Positions 41,693-51,326 are shown, numbered from the stretch's first letter. The stretch is DNA of 64,000 nt from Paenibacillus vietnamensis (GCF_020169515.1 NZ_JAHMHW010000008.1:124001-188000); one strand, 5' to 3'. The notes: generated from the letters alone by a model not told the origin. Program-made: numbers and translations.

Positions 41693-42610
41693 ATGCATGT
41701 ACTAAAAGAGCTGGTCAAAAACCGGACCCTCTACCTGATGGCCTTCCCGGGCATCCTGCTGTTTTTTCTATTTAATTATCTCCCGATGGCCGGCGTCATT
41801 GTCGCCTTCAAGAGATACAGCTTCTCGACGGGGCTGTTCGGAAGCCCTTGGGCGAAGCCGCTGCTAGGCAATTTTCAATTTTTTTTCTCGTCCGACGCGT
41901 TTTGGAGAGTAACCCGCAATACGCTTTTCCTTAATTTTTCGTTTATCTTTTTCGGAACGCTGATTGCTTTAGCGCTCTCGATTCTGCTGAACGAAGTCCG
42001 GTTCCTTAAAGTGAAGAAGACGATTCAGTCCAGCATTTTGCTGCCTTATTTTATCTCCTGGATCGTCGTCGGCGTGTTCGCTTACGCCTTGTTCAACTTT
42101 GATTACGGGTTAATCAACCAGGGACTCCAGCTCCTCGGCATCGCTGCCAAAGACTGGTACAATTCGTACGAAGCCTGGCCCTTCATTATGACCTTCGTCA
42201 GCATTTGGAAGACGGCGGGTTATACGAGCATCATCTTTCTGGCGGTGCTGGCCGGCATCGACGCGACGTATTATGAGGCCGCCGAGATCGACGGCGCAGG
42301 CAAATGGAGCAAAATCCGGCATATTACGATTCCCCATCTGATGCCGACCGCAACGATACTGACGCTGCTCGCCATCGGAAGAATAATGTATGCCGATTTC
42401 GGAATGTTCTATGCGATCATCGGGGAAAACTCGATTCTTTATCCGTCGGCGGACGTTATCGACACGTATGTGTACCGGACGCTGAGAAAGCTTGGAGATG
42501 TCGGCATGTCCTCGGCCGTCGGGCTGTATCAGTCCGTCATCGGCTTCTGCCTCGTGCTGGTGAGCAATAAGATCGCCCGCAAATACCAGGATGAGGGCAG
42601 CATTTTTTAA
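41693..42610 (+). CDS. lplB: LplB-type ABC transporter permease
   Basis: 305 residues from ATG 41693 (GGAAGGAG upstream). Begins LVKNRTLYLMAFPGILLFFLFNYLPMAGVIVAFKRYSF, the characteristic opening of LplB/YtcP-partner permeases, with six helices and the EAA loop YEAAEIDGAGKWSKIRHITIPHL. LplB-type importers of Firmicutes take up complex oligosaccharides such as rhamnogalacturonan or xylan fragments. No ATPase gene in the operon. Confidence 0.9.
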   Translation: MHVLKELVKNRTLYLMAFPGILLFFLFNYLPMAGVIVAFKRYSFSTGLFGSPWAKPLLGNFQFFFSSDAFWRVTRNTLFLNFSFIFFGTLIALALSILLNEVRFLKVKKTIQSSILLPYFISWIVVGVFAYALFNFDYGLINQGLQLLGIAAKDWYNSYEAWPFIMTFVSIWKTAGYTSIIFLAVLAGIDATYYEAAEIDGAGKWSKIRHITIPHLMPTATILTLLAIGRIMYADFGMFYAIIGENSILYPSADVIDTYVYRTLRKLGDVGMSSAVGLYQSVIGFCLVLVSNKIARKYQDEGSIF

Positions 42611-42654
42611 AATATAAGAAAGTATAAATTTCAATTTATACTTGACTTATATTT
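42610..42654 (+). repeat. AT-rich 20-bp hairpin between the two permease genes
   Basis: AAATATAAG (42610-42618) pairs with CTTATATTT (42646-42654), and inside it AAGTATAAATT (42620-42630) pairs with AATTTATACTT (42633-42643), with only a 1/2-nt internal loop and a TC centre. It begins at the lplB stop codon. It may set mRNA stability between lplB and lplC, or be an operator. It lacks a T-run after the stem. Confidence 0.7.
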
Positions 42655-42658
42655 CATC

Positions 42659-42703
42659 GCGAAACGGGCTTTTGCCGCCAAAGGAAGGCGACAGCCGTTT
42701 ACG
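42659..42703. repeat. Dispersed imperfect palindrome, copy 3
   Basis: Reads GCGAAACGGGCTTTTGCCGCC then AAAGGAAGGCGACAGCCGTTT. Outer arms AAACGG/CCGTTT and inner CGCC/GGCG pair. Clearly the same element as copies 1 and 2. Confidence 0.7.
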
Positions 42704-42734
42704 CTTGAAACGACAACAACAAGGAGGGAACCCT

Positions 42735-43619
42735 ATGCGCCCGCCAACGACGGCTGAAAGAGGACTGCAGGCCGCCCTGATCGGCTCGCTGTCCCTGGTG
42801 GCTCTCGCCTGTCTGGTCCCGTTCGTCCTGACCTTTACCGCATCGTTCACGGACGAGAACGTGCTGATCGCAAACGGCATATCGTTTGTCCCGGAGCTCC
42901 TCAGCACAAATTCCTACAAGCTGCTGTTCTCGGACATGGGAAGAGTCGTAAGCGGCTACAAAATCACCTTCGCGGTAACGATTCTGGGCACGGCGCTCAG
43001 CCTGCTGGTCAATGCTCTGCTGGCCTATCCGCTCGCGAAGAGAACGCTGAAATACCGGAATGTTCTCGCCTTCTACTGCTTTTTCACTATGCTGTTCAGC
43101 GGGGGGATCGTGCCTTGGTATATTATTACGACCCAGTATCTCGGCCTGCGAAACTCACTGCTCGCTCTTATCATCCCATATGCGGCCAACGCGTGGTATA
43201 TGTTCCTGCTGCGCAATTATTTCAAATCGCTTCCGGAAGAAATCGGGGAGTCCGCCCAGATTGACGGAGCAGGGGAGCTGCGGATTTTTTTCCAGATCAT
43301 TATGCCGCTCTCCGTTCCTGCACTCGCTTCGGTAACCCTGTTCATATCCCTTCAATATTGGAATGACTGGTGGCTCGGCATCATGCTGAACGAGGAGAAA
43401 AGTCTCATGCCGCTGCAGCTGCTGCTGCGGGAAATCGTGTCCAATGCAATCTTCGCCCAGGGCGAAAATGCAACGAAAATCATCGGCAGCGAGAGGCTGC
43501 CAACGGAAGGCATCAAGTATGCGGCGACTATCATCACGATCGGACCGATTATTTTTCTGTATCCGTTCCTTCAGAAATATTTCGTAAAGGGCTTAATGGT
43601 TGGAGCAGTAAAAGGTTAG
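42735..43619 (+). CDS. lplC: LplC-type ABC transporter permease
   Basis: 294 residues from ATG 42735 (AAGGAGGG upstream). An in-frame ATG at 42642 would run translation through the dispersed palindrome and is rejected. Six helices, EAA loop EIGESAQIDGAGELRIFFQIIMPLSVPALASV, and C-terminal YPFLQKYFVKGLMVGAVKG typical of YtcP/LplC. Works with lplB and the binding protein that follows. Confidence 0.92.
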   Translation: MRPPTTAERGLQAALIGSLSLVALACLVPFVLTFTASFTDENVLIANGISFVPELLSTNSYKLLFSDMGRVVSGYKITFAVTILGTALSLLVNALLAYPLAKRTLKYRNVLAFYCFFTMLFSGGIVPWYIITTQYLGLRNSLLALIIPYAANAWYMFLLRNYFKSLPEEIGESAQIDGAGELRIFFQIIMPLSVPALASVTLFISLQYWNDWWLGIMLNEEKSLMPLQLLLREIVSNAIFAQGENATKIIGSERLPTEGIKYAATIITIGPIIFLYPFLQKYFVKGLMVGAVKG

Positions 43620-43667
43620 GCCGTTACCTGCGCGCAGGTTGGCATATATGAAGAAGGAGGAATACCA

Positions 43668-45251
43668 GTGAAAAAGATGAAGGCAAAGGGGTTCATGCGG
43701 TGGCTGCTTGCCGCCGCGATGCTGGTCACCGCCCTCTCGGGCTGCAGTAACACAAACAATGAAGGGGCGACGCCGACCGCGTCGGCGAATGAACCGTCGG
43801 ATTCAGCGCCGGGGCAAACGCTGGAGGAGGTCACGCTCAAAATCTATTTCGTCGGCTCCGAGCCGCCGCAGACGAAGGAGGTATGGGCAAACGTCGAGCA
43901 AATGAGCAAAAGCGAGCTAAATGCCAAGTTCGACATTAATTTCATTCCGTGGGCGGACTATCAGGACAAGATGAAGCTGCTTGCCGCTTCCGGGGACGAT
44001 TTCGACTTGTATTTCGACGCCAACTGGTTTATTTTCCCGACGATGCTGAAGAACGACGCCCTGCTTCCGCTCGACGACCTCATGGATCAATATGCGCCTA
44101 ACCTGAAAAAGTATTTGACCGACACCAACAATCTGGAATGGGCGAAAGTGAACGGAAAAATTATGGCGATTCCGACGGACAATCCGTCCACGCACAGGGC
44201 TTACGCGACGATCCGCGAGGATTTGCGCAAGAAGTACAACATTCCGGAGCAGATGTCGACGATGGAGGATTTGGAAAACTATCTCGATATCGTCACGAAG
44301 AACGAGCCCGGCATTTTGGCTTTGAACAATGTGACGCAGGGCATCAACAACTGGGATAATGCGATGAACGCCTTGGCGACCAAGTACAGCCTGGGCAGGG
44401 AGTTCGGCCAAAGCAACTTCGATTTGACTTTCGATCTGAACGATCCGAAGGTAACGATCGTACCGCTTGAAAGAACGCCGGCTTTCCTCGAGGCTTCGAA
44501 AATCCGCAGAACGTGGTACGAGAAAGGCTGGATTCCGAAAAACGCGATGAACGCACCGCAGGAAACGGTGAACGGAATCGATGACGGCAAATACGCCGCG
44601 GTTATCAGGGGTACGGAGGATGCGTTCCGCACCTTGAACGGTCCGGGCGAGAAGAAAGGCTACATGATGTATCCGGACAGCAAATCGGCTCTGGCCGGCT
44701 CCGCGGGCAACCTTCTCGGCATTAACAAAAACGCGGCCAACCCGGAGCGGGCGATGATGTTTCTGGAATGGATGAACGCGAGCCAGGAAAACTATAATGC
44801 GGTTATGTACGGCATCAAAGACAAAACCTATGTCATTAAGCAGATCGACGGCGTCGATACGGTAGCTTATCCGGATGGCATGGACGCCCAGAACGGATAC
44901 CTGGAATGGAATGGGCGCTGGGCGCTCTGGAGATCGCAGTGGAGGCTTCCTTCCACCTTCGATACGAACAAGGCGCTTGCTGACGGTACGAAGGCGGATG
45001 TCGAGTATGAAAACAACGTTATGCCTCTGGTAGCCGGCTTTAACTTCGACACCGAGCCCGTCAAGCAGGAATTGACCGCGCGGCAGGCGGTGTACGACGA
45101 ATACGGAAGGAAGCTGCTGTTCGGCCTCGAGGCGGATGTGGATAAGGCGGTGGACGAGTATATCAAACGGATGAACGAAGCGGGAACCGACAAAATCGTA
45201 GCTGAAATGCAGAAGCAAATGGATGCGTTCCTGGCAGCCAAAGGCAAGTAA
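43668..45251 (+). CDS. lplA: LplA-type substrate-binding lipoprotein
   Basis: 527 residues from GTG 43668 (GGAGG upstream). Lipobox LVTALSGC with Cys about 26. The mature part shows the long family-1 solute-binding fold used by LplA proteins (LKIYFVGSEPPQTKEVWANVEQMSKSEL, FDLYFDANWFIFPTMLKNDALLPLDDLMDQYAP, GKIMAIPTDNPSTHRAYATIREDLRKKYNI). Third gene of the lplBCA operon. Confidence 0.93.
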   Translation: MKKMKAKGFMRWLLAAAMLVTALSGCSNTNNEGATPTASANEPSDSAPGQTLEEVTLKIYFVGSEPPQTKEVWANVEQMSKSELNAKFDINFIPWADYQDKMKLLAASGDDFDLYFDANWFIFPTMLKNDALLPLDDLMDQYAPNLKKYLTDTNNLEWAKVNGKIMAIPTDNPSTHRAYATIREDLRKKYNIPEQMSTMEDLENYLDIVTKNEPGILALNNVTQGINNWDNAMNALATKYSLGREFGQSNFDLTFDLNDPKVTIVPLERTPAFLEASKIRRTWYEKGWIPKNAMNAPQETVNGIDDGKYAAVIRGTEDAFRTLNGPGEKKGYMMYPDSKSALAGSAGNLLGINKNAANPERAMMFLEWMNASQENYNAVMYGIKDKTYVIKQIDGVDTVAYPDGMDAQNGYLEWNGRWALWRSQWRLPSTFDTNKALADGTKADVEYENNVMPLVAGFNFDTEPVKQELTARQAVYDEYGRKLLFGLEADVDKAVDEYIKRMNEAGTDKIVAEMQKQMDAFLAAKGK

Positions 45252-45389
45252 ACGGGAGACGGCGGACTCTGCCGCGCGCAAATGGCGGCGCATGCGGTCC
45301 GCCGCTATCCTTGCCGCCAAACAATTGCCACATGCTTGTATATCCACATAAAGGAAAAAATAGTACAATGGGGGGGAGAACACCGCAAT

Positions 45390-45421
45390 CGCCCCAGCGT
45401 ATGGGGCGCCATTGCCCCATA
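45390..45421 (+). repeat. Two mutually exclusive hairpins before the AraC gene
   Basis: TATGGGGC (45400-45407) pairs with GCCCCATA (45414-45421). The same GGGGC can instead pair with CGCCCC at 45390-45395. The structure ends 4 bases before the GGAGG ribosome site of the gene at 45437. A TACAAT -10 lies upstream at 45364-45369. It may tune translation or be an operator. Confidence 0.6.
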
Positions 45422-45436
45422 ACTGGAGGTGCAGCT

Positions 45437-47626
45437 ATGAGGCAGCTATGGCCCAAACGGCCCTATATACGTCTGTTTCTATTTATCGCTCTTATTTTTA
45501 CACTGCTGGTCGCCCCTTTTTCGATCTACTTGTCCCAGCTCTTCTCGAACCATGCCTACCAGGAAATAGACCGGTTTAATATGCAGAAGCTGAGGCATAC
45601 GCTCCAGAATGTCGAGTTTGTAACCGACCGGCTGAAGCACGACAGTCTGAGCATTTACCAGGACGCCTCGATTCAGAACTGGCTGCAGGCGCCCGAGGAC
45701 GATAACAGGGGATTGCTGCAAAATGACGCGCTAACCGCGCTTACCAAATATATCGCGAGCGAGCCGTTAATCGAGTCCGCCTACCTGATCAACATGAAGA
45801 CGCGCAGCGTCATCGATTACCGGACGAGAAAATATACGTTCGAGGATTTTTACGATCAGCTTATTCTCCGCACCCTGACCGAGCGCAGCGATGCGTCCTT
45901 GCGCTACTTCTCCCACGAGGTGAACGGCAGGACGCATCAGGCGCTGATTGTGCCGTCATCGCGAAGCGGCGTGCCGTACAACGGTTATTTGGTCATGCTC
46001 CTGAACCGGGCTTCGCTTGAAACCTATCTGCTGCAGAGCAGCAGGGAAGAGGGCATCGAGACGATTGTGACGGACGCGGGCGGCCGGATCATTCTCGGTC
46101 TGGACTCACCTGAGTTTAAGGGGGCGCTGAGGAGCGCTCCGCAAGGGGAAAGCGGCCAGTACGAAACGAAGATTTCCGGGCGGAAATGGTCGGTGAGCTA
46201 TTCCGGCGTGTCCGCGGAAAATTGGACGATCTATTATTTGACCGAAATGTCCGGCGTGACGAAGGAGGCTTCCAGGGTACAGAGAGCTCTGCTCGGCAGC
46301 TCCCTGCTGCTTCTGCTTCTGCTGCTGACGGTACTGTTCTGGAACACGCGCAGCGCGTACCGGAGGTTCCAGCTGCTCGAGGAGCGCGTAGTCGACCTGC
46401 GCCAATTCGTCGATAACCACAAGCAGCTCATCCGGACGGAGGCGGTCAGGCAATGGCTGCTTCAGGGAAGGCTGCTGCCGAATCACAGGCGGGAGCTGGC
46501 GATGGAAACGTCGCTGCTCGGGTATCCGTGCTATTACATCGCGATCATCCGGATCGACGATTACAAAGCCTTTTGCGATAAATACAGCTTCTTCTCCAGA
46601 AATTTACTGAAATTTGCGATTCATAACATCGCGGCGGAGATTGTCGGCAAAAACGAAAGAACCGTCTTCGGCGTCGATTTCGGCTCGGACCATCTTGCGT
46701 TTGTGATCGGCTGCTGGGAGCCGGAGTCGTCCTCGCTTGTCCATGCGCTGGAGGAGACGGCAGAACAAATTTCGAATTATTTGAATATTTATACAATTTC
46801 CTCATTAAGCGGCAAGCTGCATGCCGACGACGACTTCCGCGTCGCGTATTACCGGGCGCTGGAGCTAACGCTGCTGAAGTTTTTGACCGGGGAACGGAAG
46901 GTTTACGAGGAAAAGGATTTGGGCGCATTTTCCAGGCTGGTGAATTTTACCGAGGAGGACGAGCTGCTGAATGCCTTGCTGGATACGATCCGGTTCGGCA
47001 GGAAGGAGCAGGTGGAGAAGAACGTAGGGGATCTCTTTCATCATTTGCAGGGCCTTGCCTACGAGGAGTGCCTGTTTCAATTGAAGCTTATTCTCTACCG
47101 CTTGTACCGGGCGTTCGGGCATCTGACCACGCTGGAGTCGAAGGAGGGCATTCAAAGCTTCGTCGACCGGTTCGGTTCCTTAAGCGAGCTGGAGGACTGG
47201 CTGATCCTGGAGTCGCATTCGATCATTCAACAGCTGGGGCGGAACCTGAATCAGTCGGTTAGCGTCAAGGAAGAGCATGTGAAGGAGATTTTGACCTACA
47301 TTCATACGAATCTCCACAATCCGAGCCTGTCCGTACACGATATAGCCGATCATGTTTCCTTGTCCCCGGGTTATTTGCGCCAGCTGTTCAAAGATCATCT
47401 GCAGGTTACGCTCGCCGAATACATTTTGATGACCAGAATCAACTATGTGAAGGAGCTTATGGAAAATTCCGATTCCTCCATCACCGAGATCGCCGAAATG
47501 GCGGGCTTTTTGACCAAAAGCCACTTTTTTACCGTGTTCAAAAAAGCGACCGGCATGACGCCTAACGAATACCGTAAATATTCGAAAGCCGGGCACCCGG
47601 ACACGGGCGGGGGGAATGAAGGATGA
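45437..47626 (+). CDS. Membrane-bound AraC-family regulator
   Basis: 729 residues from ATG 45437 (GGAGG upstream; the frame opens at 45311). Helices RLFLFIALIFTLLVAPFSIYL and ALLGSSLLLLLLLLTVLFW frame an extracellular sensor of about 250 residues. The C-terminal AraC domain is LSVHDIADHVSLSPGYLRQLFKDHLQVTLAEYIL and SITEIAEMAGFLTKSHFFTVFKKATGMTPNEYRK. The stop overlaps the next gene, a second binding protein, suggesting that sensor and binding protein are made together and may interact. Confidence 0.9.
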   Translation: MRQLWPKRPYIRLFLFIALIFTLLVAPFSIYLSQLFSNHAYQEIDRFNMQKLRHTLQNVEFVTDRLKHDSLSIYQDASIQNWLQAPEDDNRGLLQNDALTALTKYIASEPLIESAYLINMKTRSVIDYRTRKYTFEDFYDQLILRTLTERSDASLRYFSHEVNGRTHQALIVPSSRSGVPYNGYLVMLLNRASLETYLLQSSREEGIETIVTDAGGRIILGLDSPEFKGALRSAPQGESGQYETKISGRKWSVSYSGVSAENWTIYYLTEMSGVTKEASRVQRALLGSSLLLLLLLLTVLFWNTRSAYRRFQLLEERVVDLRQFVDNHKQLIRTEAVRQWLLQGRLLPNHRRELAMETSLLGYPCYYIAIIRIDDYKAFCDKYSFFSRNLLKFAIHNIAAEIVGKNERTVFGVDFGSDHLAFVIGCWEPESSSLVHALEETAEQISNYLNIYTISSLSGKLHADDDFRVAYYRALELTLLKFLTGERKVYEEKDLGAFSRLVNFTEEDELLNALLDTIRFGRKEQVEKNVGDLFHHLQGLAYEECLFQLKLILYRLYRAFGHLTTLESKEGIQSFVDRFGSLSELEDWLILESHSIIQQLGRNLNQSVSVKEEHVKEILTYIHTNLHNPSLSVHDIADHVSLSPGYLRQLFKDHLQVTLAEYILMTRINYVKELMENSDSSITEIAEMAGFLTKSHFFTVFKKATGMTPNEYRKYSKAGHPDTGGGNEG

Positions 47627-49176
47627 TGCGGCTTGGAAAATGGCAGGTACTCGCCTGTACGATCGCTGTTCTGCTTGCGGCGGGAGCGGGATGCTCTTCG
47701 GATATCGGGAGGCCGGAGGCGGTTACGCTGCACATCGTGCTGCCCGGAAGCCGTCCTGAACGGATGGATGCCGTTATTGCGGAAGCCGAGCGGCGGATGA
47801 AAAACAGTCTGAACGTAAAGCTTGACATTGAGTTCGTCGCGTGGCCGGATTTGGCGCAAAAGACGGAGCTGCTGCTGACGACGGGGGCGGAGGTCGACCT
47901 GATTTTCGACGCGCCATGGCTGCATCTGAACCGGATGGCCGGCGCGGGCTATTACGAGCCGCTGGAAAGGCTGCTGCAGCAGTACGGCTCCGAGCTCGTC
48001 CGGACGAGGCCCGAAACGATGTGGGAAGCGAACAAAATCGACGGGCGGATTATGGCTATCCCCCTCGGCGCTTACCAGTCCGGTACGCCGTCGAGCAATC
48101 ACTCCTATCTGGTGCGGCGGGATCTACGCGAGAAGCTGGGCATTCCGCCGATCTCCAGCTACGAGGAGCTCGTAGCGTTCGAATATGCGGTGAAGGAAAG
48201 CTTCCCGGGCATGGTTCCGTTCTCCAGCAACACGGCGGGCGATTCGGGAGAAGCGAGCATACGGCTCCGCTTCGACTATGACACGCATATCCGCTCTACG
48301 CACGCGCTCGGGCAAAGCGCCGTGCTTTACTATAAAAATAATGACGGCAAGGTATACAATCTGTTCGACCGGATGGAGCCGCTGTTCTGGGAGTACGTTC
48401 TTCATGCCCGAAAGCTGTATCTGGACGGGATCATCGATCCGGATATTATGGCGACGAGGAGCGATTACGATTTATTGACGAAGGGCGGGCAGGCGGTAAG
48501 CACGTCGAATGATTTCGGAGTGCCGAGCCAGCTTCAGCGGCAGCTGGAGGCTAACGTGCCGGGAGCGAAGCTGGAGGCGGTTACCTTTTACCGGTTCACG
48601 CCGGGAAGCAATGTATCCAACTTCGTGCAGGGCAATTTCATTGCCGTTCCGGCATCCAGCCGCAAGAAGGAGAAGGCAGTCGCCTTCCTTAACTGGGCGA
48701 ACCGGAAGGATAATTACGATCTGCTGGCCTACGGGATCGAAGGCGAGGATTGGGAGGACGCGGGAGAAGGGCTATACATGCCGATCGGGACCGGCTATTC
48801 CTGGTTTCCGTACGCGTGGATCTGGAACCCCGCCCACGACCGGCTGAACGTCTCGCAGGACGCGGATTCGATCCGCGCGAACCGGTTCATTAAGGACGGC
48901 GGGCATTTCAAGCGCGACCGGCTTACCGGTTTTTCCTTTGACAGCAGTCCGGTTGCAAGCGAGCTGCTTCAATACCAAAGGCTGGAAAACCGCTATTACA
49001 GCGTGCTGGTCAACGGAGCTGCGGAGCCGGAGCAATTGTGGGCTGCCTTTAAGAGCGAGGCCGGCTTGTACGCCAAACGGATTCAAACCGAGCTGCAGCG
49101 CCAAATCGACGAATTTTTGTCCGGCCGGGCCGCCGAACCGCCGAACGATAACAACGGGAGTGGATACGATGAATGA
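47623..49176 (+). CDS. Second LplA-like substrate-binding lipoprotein
   Basis: 517 residues. ATG 47623 overlaps the upstream stop. Lipobox LAAGAGC (Cys about 20-21). Fold signatures parallel the LplA protein at 43668 (VTLHIVLPGSRPERMDAVIAEAERRMKNSL, VDLIFDAPWLHLNRMAGAGYYEPLERLLQQYG, GRIMAIPLGAYQSGT). No second permease pair exists nearby, so it either shares lplBC or acts as a sugar co-receptor for the membrane AraC protein. Coupled to the GH36 gene by an 8-base overlap. Confidence 0.88.
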   Translation: MMRLGKWQVLACTIAVLLAAGAGCSSDIGRPEAVTLHIVLPGSRPERMDAVIAEAERRMKNSLNVKLDIEFVAWPDLAQKTELLLTTGAEVDLIFDAPWLHLNRMAGAGYYEPLERLLQQYGSELVRTRPETMWEANKIDGRIMAIPLGAYQSGTPSSNHSYLVRRDLREKLGIPPISSYEELVAFEYAVKESFPGMVPFSSNTAGDSGEASIRLRFDYDTHIRSTHALGQSAVLYYKNNDGKVYNLFDRMEPLFWEYVLHARKLYLDGIIDPDIMATRSDYDLLTKGGQAVSTSNDFGVPSQLQRQLEANVPGAKLEAVTFYRFTPGSNVSNFVQGNFIAVPASSRKKEKAVAFLNWANRKDNYDLLAYGIEGEDWEDAGEGLYMPIGTGYSWFPYAWIWNPAHDRLNVSQDADSIRANRFIKDGGHFKRDRLTGFSFDSSPVASELLQYQRLENRYYSVLVNGAAEPEQLWAAFKSEAGLYAKRIQTELQRQIDEFLSGRAAEPPNDNNGSGYDE

Positions 49177-51292
49177 AGCTTTGGCAATAGGCAACGACGT
49201 TTACCGGATTGACATCTTGGGGCAAAAGGACGCGCTGTGGACGTACCGTCTGAAACCGTCCGGGGAAGCGTATACCGTCCAGCCGCCCGCTTTCGAGCTT
49301 GACGGCCGGGTTTACGCCGCGGAGCTCGCGGGCATCCGCGGGACCGGACAACCGGAGCGGTTGCGCGGCGGCGGGACGGAGTACCGCTTCCGCGGCGATT
49401 TCAGCGGGGATGACCGGCTCATGCTGGAGATGATTTTCCGGATCTCGGACGGAAGTCCTGTCGTTCGTTTTGCCTATCAATTATATGCACGCGGCGAAGA
49501 ACGGTTTTTGACGAAAAACGGAGGAACGGACAATCTCGTTTATGCGCGGCTGGAGCTGAACGGTTACGAACGGCTGCTGGAGGTGCAGTTGTCGGATTTT
49601 AATGAGCTCACGCATCACTACCGTCTGACGGAAAATCCGGTAACCGGGGAACAGTTGGACCATGAATTGGTGTTTGCCGGACCTTTGACCGTTGCTTCTA
49701 ACGACCGATATGCGATGCTGCTGGCCTATGAGCACGGCTCGCCGTCGACCGACCTCTATATCGGGTTTCAGGCGGAACATGCGCAGTCGTTAGCGCTGTC
49801 GATGAAGGCGGTCAAAGGGAATTACTGCCATATGGAGCGGGTCGACGCGGACGTTGGCTATCGCTCCGTATGGATGCAGCTTGGCGCCGTACAAGGGGAC
49901 ACGTCTTCGCTGGCCGAGGCTTACCGGACGTTCGTGCTGCGCCATATGAGCGAAAATGCGGCTTCGCGGACTCCTTATATTTTTTATAACACCTGGAATT
50001 TTCAGGAGAGGAACCGGTACTGGAACAAGAAACGGTATCTCGATTCGATGAATCTGACTCATATTCTGAATGAAATTGATGCCGCCCACCGGATGGGGAT
50101 CGACGTGTATGTCATCGATACCGGATGGTTCGTGAAAACGGGCGACTGGTCCGTCAGTCCGGAGCGTTTCCCGGACGGCTTGGCCCGCATCAAGGAAAAG
50201 CTCGACGGATACGGCATGAAGCTGGGTCTATGGTTCGATCCGAAGGCCGTCGCGCTGAGCAGCGAAGCGTATAAGGCCCATGAGTCATGCGTCGTATCCT
50301 GGAACGGCGTGCGGGAGAAGCCGCATCCGATATGGGAAACGGAAGAGAGCGTCCGGATGTGTCTGGTCAGCCCGTACGGCGAAGCTTTCGCCGAGAAGCT
50401 GATCGAGCTCGCCAAGCGTCTCGGCGTCGTCTATTTCAAGTGGGACGCGATCAGCCAATACGGCTGCAACGACCCCCATCACGATCATGGCGGAGAGATG
50501 GCGTCGCCTGAAGAACGGGGAGAGCGCTTTTCGTTTCTGCTGAGCTTGAAGCTTGTCGAAATTGCGCGGAAGGTCTCCGAAGCGATTCCGGAGGCGATCG
50601 TCGATTTCGACGTGACGGAGGATTACCGGTGCGTAGGGTTGTCCTTCCTGGAGGCGGGCAAATATTTTCTTATTAATAACGGCCCGTATTTTCCGAATTT
50701 CGACATTCCCGCGGACGTTTCGGACGAATTTTACAATTATAATGTCTTTTTCCAGCCGGGGCCCGCGCGCAGCATGCTGTGCCGCTCTGCGTACGCTTAC
50801 GACAAGTGGATTCCTTCGATTTTGTTTTTGACGCATTATTTTCCCGACGACCCTGCGCCTAACCGGAACATCAGTATAGCTTCCCTGATCCTCGGCCATA
50901 ACGGCATATGGGGCGATTTGCTGCGGGTATCGGAGGAAGGCGCGGACCGGATCCGGCAATTGCTTCTTCTCTATAAGCAAGTTCGGGAGGACATTACGGC
51001 GAGCTATCCGGTAACCCGGGGCGAAGCCGGGAGCAATCCCGAGATTTACGAGAAAATAAACGCAGCGAACGGGCGCGGAGCGGTCGTGCTGTTCGCCAAT
51101 TCGTTCGGCTTGCCGTTCGACCGGCCCCGCCCGGTCCGGCATACGTATATAACTTCCCGCCAGGCGGACCCGTTGGTATGGCATACGGACAACGCGAAGG
51201 TCGTCTTCGACAGCATCGGCCGGGCCGTCATCGAAGCAAGCTTCGACCGGGCGGATGCGGCGATCGTCTATTTCGGCGTGAGCGAGAATTAG
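49169..51292 (+). CDS. Alpha-galactosidase-like glycoside hydrolase (GH36 type)
   Basis: 707 residues from ATG 49169 (GGGAG upstream). N-terminal beta-sandwich, then a TIM barrel with IDVYVIDTGWF, GMKLGLWFDPKAVALSS, VVYFKWDAISQYG (catalytic Asp in KWD) and EAIVDFDVTEDYRC. The layout follows clan GH-D enzymes of family 36. The usual KWDMNR motif is KWDAISQYG here, so specificity may differ from classical raffinose-cleaving enzymes. No signal peptide: cytoplasmic cleavage of imported galactosides. Last gene of the accessory block. Confidence 0.75.
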   Translation: MNEALAIGNDVYRIDILGQKDALWTYRLKPSGEAYTVQPPAFELDGRVYAAELAGIRGTGQPERLRGGGTEYRFRGDFSGDDRLMLEMIFRISDGSPVVRFAYQLYARGEERFLTKNGGTDNLVYARLELNGYERLLEVQLSDFNELTHHYRLTENPVTGEQLDHELVFAGPLTVASNDRYAMLLAYEHGSPSTDLYIGFQAEHAQSLALSMKAVKGNYCHMERVDADVGYRSVWMQLGAVQGDTSSLAEAYRTFVLRHMSENAASRTPYIFYNTWNFQERNRYWNKKRYLDSMNLTHILNEIDAAHRMGIDVYVIDTGWFVKTGDWSVSPERFPDGLARIKEKLDGYGMKLGLWFDPKAVALSSEAYKAHESCVVSWNGVREKPHPIWETEESVRMCLVSPYGEAFAEKLIELAKRLGVVYFKWDAISQYGCNDPHHDHGGEMASPEERGERFSFLLSLKLVEIARKVSEAIPEAIVDFDVTEDYRCVGLSFLEAGKYFLINNGPYFPNFDIPADVSDEFYNYNVFFQPGPARSMLCRSAYAYDKWIPSILFLTHYFPDDPAPNRNISIASLILGHNGIWGDLLRVSEEGADRIRQLLLLYKQVREDITASYPVTRGEAGSNPEIYEKINAANGRGAVVLFANSFGLPFDRPRPVRHTYITSRQADPLVWHTDNAKVVFDSIGRAVIEASFDRADAAIVYFGVSEN

Positions 51293-51326
51293 GAGAGCAG
51301 GAAAGGGGCTGACCCGCCGGCGCAGC

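Noticed and set aside
42642-42734. Upstream in-frame start of lplC (SRNGLLPPKEGDSRLRL), similar to a peptide read at 41456-41520
   Set aside because: The peptide similarity is produced by the dispersed palindrome at the DNA level; ATG 42735 has a proper ribosome site.
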